From positions 1 through 62,467 of the forward strand of contig JAFWFU010000049.1 of the NCBI GenBank assembly GCA_017515425.1: a stretch of DNA of 62,467 nucleotides, read 5' to 3'. A program made the translations under genes and the position numbers. Each line of letters opens with the position of its first letter. The first letter of the stretch is position 1. Origin of the DNA: Mogibacterium sp. GTDB taxonomy: Bacteria; Bacillota; Clostridia; Peptostreptococcales; Anaerovoracaceae. The notes below the pieces were generated by a model. That model searched no databases. It was not told where the DNA came from and saw only the letters and a list, made by a program, of their open reading frames with translations. Shown here piece by piece: positions 37,153 through 44,534 of this stretch.

Positions 37153-37257
37153 ATATATAGATAAGTAGTTGTATAGCTGAATAGAAAGATAGCTAAGTAG
37201 TTGTATGGCTAAATAGTTGTATATCTGAATAGCGATATAGCTAAATAAAGACTGCTT
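37153..37257. repeat. Degenerate tandem repeat downstream of DUF1015
   Basis: Repeats built on agctaagtagttgtat and gctgaatag follow the DUF1015 stop codon. They are AT-rich and give misleading Tyr/Leu/Ile-rich minus-strand frames. No gene is supported. Confidence 0.6.
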
Positions 37258-37278
37258 TATTAAATAAATAAAAAAGTA

Positions 37279-37404
37279 AGAGGGATAGGTATAACTCAAT
37301 CGGTTTAAATCAGAGGCTCAAATCAGAGGCTGAACTTAAAGACACATTTAATGCATTAGGTCGAGGCTGGAGAGCGTCAGTTCTGGGTTGCTATTTATCC
37401 CTCT
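37279..37404. other. Long-range stem-loop in a gene-free interval
   Basis: AGAGGGATA at 37279-37287 is complementary to TATCCCTCT at 37396-37404, which is followed by TTTTATT. The 108-base interior includes a direct repeat, aatcagaggct, twice. It could be a terminator with a large loop, or a small structured RNA. The rest of 37405-37547 shows nothing coding. Confidence 0.35.
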
Positions 37405-37547
37405 TTTATTGAAATCAAAATATTGAAATCAAAACATGGAAATCAAAAAGCCTGCGCATTGCAGACCCTTTGACCGGTTCCCCGTATATGTGAGTTTTGA
37501 GAATTAGATTTACCTTAGTTTAGATTTGACCTTAGTGTTGATTGATC

Positions 37548-38843
37548 TTAGTTTACGATAAAGGCTTTGTTTACCAGCGTCTTAGTCTGCTTTGTATCCT
37601 TCGCGATTATCTTATAGTAGTAGCTGCCCCTCTGCAATGTGCCGAATTTCATCTTCGGATCCAGCTTCTTTTTTATATTAAATGATTTCTTCAAATTCCT
37701 CGCACTCGCCTTGATGACGGTATTGCCCGATTCGTCAACGACCTGAGCGGTTACCTTGGTGACAATCTTATTGGAGCTTATCTTCCCCTTTATCACATAT
37801 TTCTGTCCAAGGCTCAGCGTCTGCGGCGCATTATGCGATTTTATTTTTAAAGTGGACTTCGCCTTCTTCTTCTCCACCACCCTAAAGAAGCAGTCCACGA
37901 GGGTTCGTGATGTTTTCTCATCATTTGCCCTCACCACATATCTGTATGATCCGGCTTCGAGCTTCCCGAACTTAATCCTGGAGTCAAGCTTTTTAAGACT
38001 GTAATTCCACGCATTAGGAGTCTCCGTTTCCGATATTACGACGCTTCCCGTGGAATCCATTATGGATATATTGACCGCGCTTATCCTATAGTTCGACTCC
38101 ACCACGCCCTCTATATAGAACGCCTTTCCCTTGTTTATAGCGGACGGAATGCTCGCGTCGGATATTTTTAGGGTCGATTCCGTATTTACCGCCCCTGCGG
38201 AAATCGGAGCCAAAGGCTGTCCGGGTGCAGGCAGGGGTGCGCCCTTTGCAATATCCACAGATTTTATATACCAATACTGAGTGCATTTCAGCGGGCTGTA
38301 CATAGTGGTCTTATTCCACTTCTCTATGCCCTTATTTTTTTCTCCGAGATTATGAGCGGAGTCCGCAGCATAGGGCACGCCGTTTATGACGGAAGTCAGA
38401 AGCACGCCGTGCTCTCCGAAGGAGGAGGATTTCTTACCCCAAACCACTACGCCCTCGGGGTGATCCTTTATCAGAGCCTCGAACTCGTTAATTCTCTCCT
38501 TCTCGGTTTTCCCCTTGAATTTTTCGCATTTTATGGTGTATTTAAGCCCGTCCGCAGAATGCGAAAAATTATGCCAGAGCAGCCCGAAAATGGTGGCGTC
38601 CTTTCTTAGCGAGGCGTTAGTGATATTCGACCACTCCTTAGAGCCTCTGAGTATGGCTGCCCTTCTAATCATATTTCTGCTTGCCGTAAGTATGCAGTCG
38701 CCGCTCTTATAGTCGCTGTTTGGGGTGTAGACAACTGCCTTGTCATCTATGCTGACAGTCGCTGTGTCGGCAAAAGCGGCGGCAGGCAGGGCGCAAACAA
38801 TGAGCGAAGCCGCAATAAATAATGATAAAATTCTCCTTTTCAT
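37548..38843 (-). CDS. Secreted papain/C39-like cysteine protease-fold protein with two C-terminal beta repeats
   Basis: A 431-aa exported protein. The signal peptide is residues 1-26 (cleavage after AAAFA). Residues about 45-200 look like a C39/papain-like peptidase domain. C50 is in KSGDCILTASRNM, H145 in GEHGVLLTSV and D161 in PYAADS, which could form a Cys-His-Asp set. Two homologous repeats of about 95 residues follow. Each runs from LKI through YxIxGxxxSN to LDxxxKFGxLxxGSYxYxxxAxD and ends in TLVxxxFxV, resembling Clostridial extracellular repeats. Activity is not proven, because similar folds can be inactive binding modules. Confidence 0.7.
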   Translation of the reverse strand: MKRRILSLFIAASLIVCALPAAAFADTATVSIDDKAVVYTPNSDYKSGDCILTASRNMIRRAAILRGSKEWSNITNASLRKDATIFGLLWHNFSHSADGLKYTIKCEKFKGKTEKERINEFEALIKDHPEGVVVWGKKSSSFGEHGVLLTSVINGVPYAADSAHNLGEKNKGIEKWNKTTMYSPLKCTQYWYIKSVDIAKGAPLPAPGQPLAPISAGAVNTESTLKISDASIPSAINKGKAFYIEGVVESNYRISAVNISIMDSTGSVVISETETPNAWNYSLKKLDSRIKFGKLEAGSYRYVVRANDEKTSRTLVDCFFRVVEKKKAKSTLKIKSHNAPQTLSLGQKYVIKGKISSNKIVTKVTAQVVDESGNTVIKASARNLKKSFNIKKKLDPKMKFGTLQRGSYYYKIIAKDTKQTKTLVNKAFIVN

Positions 38844-38968
38844 CTGAAATCTTCCCGTTTTTACTGTAACTGTCCGTAGGAATTCATACTGTTTTGTAGC
38901 TTAAAGAATACGCGGAATGCCCCGCAAGGTAAACAATTCTGAACATATCTAAAGGTTTTCGAAATATG

Positions 38969-39000
38969 TCATCCTGAGCAGAGCGCAGCGGAGTCGCTAT
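38969..39000. repeat. Fragment of the dispersed CATTCTGAGC-type repeat
   Basis: The stretch gtcatcctgagcagagcg resembles one arm of the repeat at 3028-3132. It lies in the 38844-39221 gap between the secreted protein gene and surface LRR 2. The remainder of that gap up to about 39085 shows no gene. Confidence 0.5.
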
Positions 39001-39085
39001 CGAAGGAGCTCAGCCTCCGTAGATCAATGCTTTCTACATTTCGGCAACGCCGTATAATCAGTGAAAGCATTTAGGATCTTTTTTA

Positions 39086-39221
39086 TATGCAAATAGGGGT
39101 CTTTCAACCCCTATTCGCGTGTTCAGTTACAGAACGGTTATAACTCGGATTCTTCTTAGAACCCTGTGTTAGCAATTTGTTGTTTTCTGTCTTTCTGAGA
39201 CTTTCAGTCGTCAGAATGACA
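39086..39221. repeat. Duplicated 3' flank of surface LRR gene 2
   Basis: About 136 bp that are nearly identical to 9577-9712 below LRR gene 1, with only a few substitutions. It starts near tatgcaaatagggg and runs to the stop codon, including gttcagttacagaacggtta. The match continues into the 3' coding end, so the two loci arose by duplication or are kept alike by gene conversion. Confidence 0.85.
39092..39115 (-). terminator. Perfect 8-bp hairpin downstream of surface LRR gene 2
   Basis: AATAGGGG and CCCCTATT with loop TCTTTCAA. It is the counterpart of 9583-9606. The stem is unchanged while the loop differs, which suggests selection on the hairpin. The U-tract is weak. Confidence 0.6.
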
Positions 39222-42038
39222 TTACTTAACCGTTACCTTCTTGCCGGCGTTTGCCTTCGTAAAGATCTTCTTATACTTCTTGACAAACTTCTGATTTGCC
39301 TTCTTCGCGCCGACCTTTACCTTAACAGTCGTAACCTTTGAACCCTTGAGTGAGCCCTTGACTCCCTTCTTTGTCAGGTCCTTGGTCTTGAGGATAACAG
39401 TCTTAACCTTGCTGCCCTTGAATGCCTGCTTGTCGATAGTATCAACATTGGCTCCGAGCGTAACCTTCTTGGTGTTCTTATAGAACGCCTTGGTGTTAAT
39501 CTCGTTTACTTCAAAGGTTCTGCTCTTGTAGGCTACCGTCTCAGGTACCACTACAGTCTTAGCATTATTAGCCTTCACAAGTGTTGCCGAGCAGTTGCCG
39601 CTTGCAGGGACTGTCAATACTTCGTATGTCTGGTCTCCGACCACGAACCGCTCGCCTACCTTTGGCACTTCAATCTGCGGTATTGATGGATTGACAACCT
39701 CATTATACAGCTTCTGAGCGGCTGCCTGGGCGGCTGCTGCCGCTGCTGCCTTGTCTGCGGCTACCTTGGCTGCTGCCTGCAGAGTAGGATTGCTTGGATC
39801 CTGTGCAAGTGCTGCATCTGCTCTGGCTTTGTCTGCGTCTGCAAGTGCCTTAGCCTTGTCCGCTGCATCTTTAGCTGCGGCTGCTGCCGCTTTGGCTGCG
39901 TCGGATGTCTTATCCTTAGCTGCCTCCGCGTCGGCTGCTGCCTTCTTATTATTAGCGTCTGTCAATGCCGAATCTACACTTGCAGGAAGCTGTGTAGCAG
40001 CATTTGCGATTGCTGCCTTAGCTGCAGCAACCATATCCTTGATGTCTGCCGCTGTAGTCTTTGCACCCGGTTTAAATGCTGCATCGATCTTAGCGGCTGC
40101 ATCCTTTATCTGCTCTTTGAGAGGTGATGGAAGTGCGTCTGCATAGTCTGCTCCCATCTGTGCCTTGAGGCTGTCTTTAAGAGCTGCTGCACCTGCGAAC
40201 ATCTCTCTTGCATTGTCTGCTCCGACATTAGTCATATCGAGATCGAGAATATCATTGTCAGCGAGGCTCTTAGCTCCGTTAAACATATTTGTCATGTTCT
40301 CTACATTGGATGTATTCATCTTGTCGATGTCAGCTTTAGTAAGCGCATCGCAGCCTCGGAACATTCCGCTCATATTCGTAACTTTTTCGTATTCGAGTTT
40401 GTCGAGCCCTTTTATTTCTTCGAGCAGTTTACTGTTTGCAAACATGCCGGACATATCCGTAACCTCAGGTGTATCCCATTTGGATACGTCTATGTTCTCC
40501 AGACCTGTGTTATAGAACATATTGTTAAGATTTGTGTTATTCTTCAGATCGAAGTCTTCATAGCCCTTGAGTTCTTTCAGGTTCTCCGTGTTAGCAAACA
40601 TTTCGCTTGCATACTTTGCGTTAGATGTATCTATCCAGCTAACGTCTATGCTCTCAAGTGATTTGCATCCACTGAACATTCCGGTCATATTCTCTACATT
40701 TCGTGTATCCATTCCCTTCGGCAGCCTCAGAGTCTTGAGATTTTCGCACCCGTAGAAGAGTCCTTGCATATCTTCAAGTTTCGATGGATCTGATGTTTTC
40801 CAATGGCTTGCATCTAGAGTTTCCAGCATGTAGTTTGAGTTAAAAACATCTCTCATATTTACAACATTCTCTGTATAAATATTGCTTGCCATTCTCTGAA
40901 TTACGGCAGAATCCAACATCTTGCAGCCGCTGAACAGATACGCAATATCTTCTACGTTCTGCATTTTTATGCTTGCATCATATTTTGGAAGCTCAATAGT
41001 CTCCAAAAGCTCACAACCGTTGAACATAGAGTTGACATTCTCTGCTGCCGATATATCGAAGCTTGAGATGTTAATGTTTTGGAGCTTTTTGCATCCCTTG
41101 AACATTTCTCCGAAGAACTTTACCTGATCTTTATTTACAGTCCACTTGCTCAGATCAACTGAAGGTGTAAGCGACTCACAGCCACTGAACATAGCCAAAA
41201 AGCCAGGGGTATTTAATTCAGCGTTTACTTTGCCCGTTCCTACTTTGCTTGTGTCAAAATTCTCAACGCCCTGAATCCTCTCGAGTTTTTCGCAATATGC
41301 AAACATAGCTGTCATATCGAATGCCTCAGATGTATTAAAATGACTTACATCAAGATTTTCGAGCTCACGGCATCCGCGAAACATCCAAGCAAAATTTTCT
41401 ACCTTGCCCGTATCAAAATGCTTTGTAATTTCCAGAGACTTAAGCTTTTCGCAGTTCTGGAACATACCCCTCATATCTGTTACATCACCGGTAACAAAAT
41501 CGGTATTAACCGGTGCGTCCGAAAGTCCCTCGATAGTCTCCAGCTTTTGACAATCACAGAATGCCTTATGCATACTCGTTACTTTAGCTGTGTTCCAATT
41601 TGACAAATCAAGTTCATTAACGCTACTACAACCGGAGAAAACAAAGTTCATGATTGTGACATCACTTACATCAATCTTATCCAGACCAATAAAGCGTTCC
41701 GCATTGAGAAGATTCGCAAAGAAAGCTCTCATGGATCCGTTTATCTTGATATCTCCAACTACTCTTACTTCTTTTACTTCTTTTACGTTTTTCAGAGTAT
41801 CGTTATCGCTGTTCCACGGCCAGGTGTACGCACCGCTCACCGTCTGAAGTTCTCCTCCCTTTCCAAGCTCGAGGATTCCGGTATCCTTAATCTTCCAGTC
41901 AAGCCCATTATATGTACCGCTGGTTTCCGCAGCATATGCCTTTAATGGCATCATCACGGCGAATGCCGTCAGCATCAAAAACAGCGCTGCTATGAGTGCT
42001 ATTCTGATGCTTCCCTTCGTGAAGGTTTTTTCTTTCAT
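39222..42038 (-). CDS. Surface LRR protein 2 (BspA-like, DUF285 repeats, Ala-rich coiled-coil)
   Basis: A 938-aa exported paralogue of the protein at 9713-12535. The signal peptide (MKEKTFTKGSIRIALIAALF...) is nearly the same. The DUF285 repeat array is longer here (about residues 75-640), with units such as SHFNTSEAFDMTAMFAYCEKL. The Ala/Lys/Asp-rich region is shorter (about 645-790). The final 80 residues, KGSLKGSKVTTVKVKVG to NAGKKVTVK, are almost shared. So the ends are conserved while the middle has diverged, which suggests antigenic or adhesive diversification. No sortase motif is seen; the basic tail may bind wall polymers. Confidence 0.88.
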   Translation of the reverse strand: MKEKTFTKGSIRIALIAALFLMLTAFAVMMPLKAYAAETSGTYNGLDWKIKDTGILELGKGGELQTVSGAYTWPWNSDNDTLKNVKEVKEVRVVGDIKINGSMRAFFANLLNAERFIGLDKIDVSDVTIMNFVFSGCSSVNELDLSNWNTAKVTSMHKAFCDCQKLETIEGLSDAPVNTDFVTGDVTDMRGMFQNCEKLKSLEITKHFDTGKVENFAWMFRGCRELENLDVSHFNTSEAFDMTAMFAYCEKLERIQGVENFDTSKVGTGKVNAELNTPGFLAMFSGCESLTPSVDLSKWTVNKDQVKFFGEMFKGCKKLQNINISSFDISAAENVNSMFNGCELLETIELPKYDASIKMQNVEDIAYLFSGCKMLDSAVIQRMASNIYTENVVNMRDVFNSNYMLETLDASHWKTSDPSKLEDMQGLFYGCENLKTLRLPKGMDTRNVENMTGMFSGCKSLESIDVSWIDTSNAKYASEMFANTENLKELKGYEDFDLKNNTNLNNMFYNTGLENIDVSKWDTPEVTDMSGMFANSKLLEEIKGLDKLEYEKVTNMSGMFRGCDALTKADIDKMNTSNVENMTNMFNGAKSLADNDILDLDMTNVGADNAREMFAGAAALKDSLKAQMGADYADALPSPLKEQIKDAAAKIDAAFKPGAKTTAADIKDMVAAAKAAIANAATQLPASVDSALTDANNKKAAADAEAAKDKTSDAAKAAAAAAKDAADKAKALADADKARADAALAQDPSNPTLQAAAKVAADKAAAAAAAQAAAQKLYNEVVNPSIPQIEVPKVGERFVVGDQTYEVLTVPASGNCSATLVKANNAKTVVVPETVAYKSRTFEVNEINTKAFYKNTKKVTLGANVDTIDKQAFKGSKVKTVILKTKDLTKKGVKGSLKGSKVTTVKVKVGAKKANQKFVKKYKKIFTKANAGKKVTVK

Positions 42039-42109
42039 AACTTCCGTTCTCCTTTCACATCAACCTTCTGTAACTACTGATAGTGTGCATTTGCATACTG
42101 TGTCTTTTG

Positions 42110-42152
42110 CAGTAAGATTCTTCATCTGTCACCATTCGCTCAAAATGACATA
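42110..42152. repeat. Decayed dispersed repeat in the LRR 2 leader
   Basis: agtaagattcttcatctg followed by ttcgctcaaaatgacat resembles the repeat at 12601-12671, at the same place between leader terminator and gene. It was probably present before the LRR duplication. Confidence 0.5.
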
Positions 42153-42154
42153 AC

Positions 42155-42203
42155 AAAAAACACAGCGCTCATGCTGTCCCTAAGTTTAGCAATCCACGCT
42201 GTG
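42155..42203 (-). terminator. Intrinsic terminator in the 5' leader of LRR gene 2
   Basis: On the minus strand CACAGCG and CGCTGTG form a stem followed by six U residues, 117-165 bp upstream of the start codon. Compared with copy 1 the stem sequence is shifted, but pairing is kept. The inner ATTGCTAAACTT is identical. Confidence 0.75.
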
Positions 42204-42309
42204 GTTTCCATTGTTATCAATGGTAACACCCCCCCCATTTTGATTTTGCCGGAAACCTGCTCAATCCCTTGCAATCAGCGGGTTTCACGGCTCAGAATCA
42301 TTGTGAAAA
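42155..42309 (-). promoter_or_regulatory. Conserved leader element of surface LRR gene 2 (copy 2)
   Basis: Counterpart of 12678-12830. It keeps TTTTTCACAAT, ATTGCAAGG, the CAGGTTTCCGGCAAAATC block, the G8 tract (42229-42236), ATTGCTAAACTT and the terminator. In this copy GGTTTCC could also pair with GGAAACC (42204-42210), and CCATTGATAACAATGG forms a small hairpin. Neither is kept in copy 1. A TTGACA hexamer (42315-42320) lies just upstream, but no matching -10 was found. Confidence 0.6.
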
Positions 42310-42341
42310 AGGTGTCAATTTGCTTATAATAAGATTCCTCG

Positions 42342-43433
42342 CTATGCGTTCAGCTGGGCTGCAACCTCTGCCGCGAAGTCCTCTTCCTTCTTTTCTATGC
42401 CCTCTCCGACCTCAAATCTGATGACCTTGGTGAGCGAGAGGCTCTCGTCGACGGTTTTCAGATAGTCTGCAACCGTCTGCTTGCCGTCCTCTGCTCTTAC
42501 ATAGGTCTGATCGAGCAGGCAGATCTCCTTGAGCTCCTTCTTAACACGTCCGTCAACAAGACCTGTGAAAATCTTATTGTTCGAGATCTCAAGCTTGGCA
42601 GCTATTGCAAGCCCTGCCAGCTTTGTCTTGGCTTCTTCCGAAAGGAAGTTCGGCAGATAGTTGAAGTTAAATCCCTTGTCTGCTCTCTTCTCAGCCAATA
42701 TGCTCAGATCCTCTTTAGCCCATACGCCTTCAACCTTGTCTAGCAGTTCATTCAAAATCTGCTTAGGAAGTGAGAATGGGTCGTTCAGAGCACTTTCGAG
42801 AGTGATCTTTCTGAGGTTAGCGAGCTCATCATCCGAAATCTCTTCTCTGCTTACATACTGCGGATTCATAGCGGCAACCTGCATTGCAATATTCTTCAAT
42901 GCCACCTTGTTGTCGTCGCTATCCGCACCATTTGCAGCAACGATAACGCCAATATTTCCGTCTCCGTGAATATATGTAGCAAGAGCCTCGCCCAAAACCT
43001 TGTCGATTCTTCTAATCGACATATTCTCGCCGATCTTCGCTATCTTAGCAGTCAGCGTTTCTCCGACCGTTGCGCCCTCGAAAGGCATAGCCTTGAATGC
43101 TTCAATATCATTGCTTTCGGTTTCAAGAGCCAGCTTAGCCAAGCCTTCTACAAAGCTGATGAATTCGTCGTTCTTGGCAACGAAGTCAGTCTCGGAGTTG
43201 ACCTCTACGATTGCAGCAGTCTTGCCGTCATCAGAAAGCGCGACCTTGACAAGTCCCATTGCCGCAATTCTTCCAGCCTTTTTAGCCGCCTTTGACAGTC
43301 CCTTTTCTCTCAGGATTTCGACTGCCTGATCCAAATCTCCGTCAGCTTCAACCAAAGCCTTCTTGCAGTCCATCATGCCTGCACCTGTCATCTCACGGAG
43401 CTCTTTTACAAGTTGTGCTGTTACCTGTGCCAT
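42342..43433 (-). CDS. tsf: Translation elongation factor Ts
   Basis: A 363-aa nucleotide exchange factor for EF-Tu. The N-terminal UBA-like domain has VKELREMTGAGMMDCKKALVEADGD. The core has the signature VEVNSETDFVAKNDEF. It is longer than most bacterial EF-Ts (about 280-310 aa). The extra 50-60 residues lie in the C-terminal subdomain, around NELLDKVEGVWAKEDLSIL. It begins 2 bp after the rpsB stop codon in the usual rpsB-tsf operon. Confidence 0.96.
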   Translation of the reverse strand: MAQVTAQLVKELREMTGAGMMDCKKALVEADGDLDQAVEILREKGLSKAAKKAGRIAAMGLVKVALSDDGKTAAIVEVNSETDFVAKNDEFISFVEGLAKLALETESNDIEAFKAMPFEGATVGETLTAKIAKIGENMSIRRIDKVLGEALATYIHGDGNIGVIVAANGADSDDNKVALKNIAMQVAAMNPQYVSREEISDDELANLRKITLESALNDPFSLPKQILNELLDKVEGVWAKEDLSILAEKRADKGFNFNYLPNFLSEEAKTKLAGLAIAAKLEISNNKIFTGLVDGRVKKELKEICLLDQTYVRAEDGKQTVADYLKTVDESLSLTKVIRFEVGEGIEKKEEDFAAEVAAQLNA

Positions 43434-43435
43434 CT

Positions 43436-44254
43436 TTATTCCTCCTCAGCCTCGACTTCCTCAGCCTCAGCAGCTTCTTCGGCTTCCTCAGTCTCTTCGC
43501 CTGCCTCTACTGCCTCTTCGACTTCCTTAGCCTCAGCAGCCTCTGACTCTGCGGGTGCTTCCTGGAAGCTCTCGCCCTGCTTCGCCTCTATGATAGCGTC
43601 TGCCATGCAGCCTGCAATCAGCTTGACCGCTCTGATAGCGTCGTCGTTTGCAGGGATGATATAGTCAACATCATCAGGGTCGCAGTTTGTATCTACGATA
43701 CCGACTACAGGAATGCCGAGTATTCTCGCTTCCTTAACGGCGATCTTTTCCTTCTTGGGGTCTACCACGAAGATAGCCGCAGGCATACCCTTCATATCCT
43801 TGATACCGCCGAGGAATTTCTCCAGCTTGTCAGCCTCCGCCTGAAGCTTGAGGGCTTCCTTCTTAGCATATTTGTTGATAGTGCCATCAGCTTCCATCTC
43901 TCTGATCTCGTTGAGTCTGTCGATTCTCTTGCTGATGGTCTTGTGGTTGGTGAGCATTCCGCCCAGCCATCTCTCGTTTACATAGAACATGCCGCATCTC
44001 TCTGCCTCGTCCTTGATAGCAGCCTGAGCCTGCTTCTTTGTTCCTACGAAGAGCACCGGCTTTTCCGTCTCGCCGACTTTTCTCATAAAGTCATAAGCCT
44101 CATCAATGAGCCCGAGCGTCTGCTGAAGGTCAATGATATAGATACCGTTCCTCTCCGTGAAAATATATGGAGCCATTTTAGGGTTCCATCTTCTGGTCTG
44201 GTGCCCGAAATGAACACCTGCTTCAAGTAGTTGTTTCATTGATACTACTGACAT
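43436..44254 (-). CDS. rpsB: 30S ribosomal protein S2
   Basis: About 272 aa. I start at the ATG at 44254 ([13 protein letters not shown]), which follows CGGAGGTATTATTT. The frame is open to 44284. Signatures are [17 protein letters not shown] and [25 protein letters not shown]. An acidic Glu/Ala tail of about 40 residues extends the C-terminus. It is first of the rpsB-tsf operon, with a strong promoter upstream. Confidence 0.97.
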   Translation of the reverse strand: MSVVSMKQLLEAGVHFGHQTRRWNPKMAPYIFTERNGIYIIDLQQTLGLIDEAYDFMRKVGETEKPVLFVGTKKQAQAAIKDEAERCGMFYVNERWLGGMLTNHKTISKRIDRLNEIREMEADGTINKYAKKEALKLQAEADKLEKFLGGIKDMKGMPAAIFVVDPKKEKIAVKEARILGIPVVGIVDTNCDPDDVDYIIPANDDAIRAVKLIAGCMADAIIEAKQGESFQEAPAESEAAEAKEVEEAVEAGEETEEAEEAAEAEEVEAEEE

Positions 44255-44378
44255 AAATAATACCTCCGGTTGTTTAACTTCCACCTCGGCTATGCTGCCT
44301 TAAACCCCGCTTATTGCAAGGCACCGCGGCTCTCCAAGGTGTGACAGATTATACTTATACGCGAAAACGCGCTTGTAT
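44255..44378 (-). promoter_or_regulatory. rpsB mRNA leader
   Basis: A leader of about 120 nt. It contains GCCTTGCAATAAGCGGGGTTTAAGGC, in which GCCTT pairs with AAGGC around a G-rich loop. Leaders of rpsB mRNAs are known sites of autogenous control by S2 in several bacteria. Whether this one acts so is inference. Confidence 0.4.
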
Positions 44379-44407
44379 ATTATAGTAAATACATAGGCGC
44401 GTTTCAA
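44379..44407 (-). promoter_or_regulatory. Sigma-A promoter of rpsB-tsf
   Basis: On the minus strand: TTGAAA (44402-44407), a 17-bp spacer and TATAAT (44379-44384). Near-consensus, as expected for a ribosomal operon. Confidence 0.9.
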
Positions 44408-44534
44408 GTGGTTTTTTGCTCTTTTTATTGAAAATTCAGCAGTTTTGGCGGCTGCCGATTCTTTTTCATATTGACTCTTTCTCATATTGTTGAAAGTCGT
44501 GATTCAGTCGTTCTTTAAACCAAAACTAAGCGAC

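Noticed and set aside
36556..37299. 247-codon minus-strand frame with Tyr/Leu/Ile-rich start
   Set aside because: It arises from the tandem repeat after DUF1015 and the antisense of that gene.
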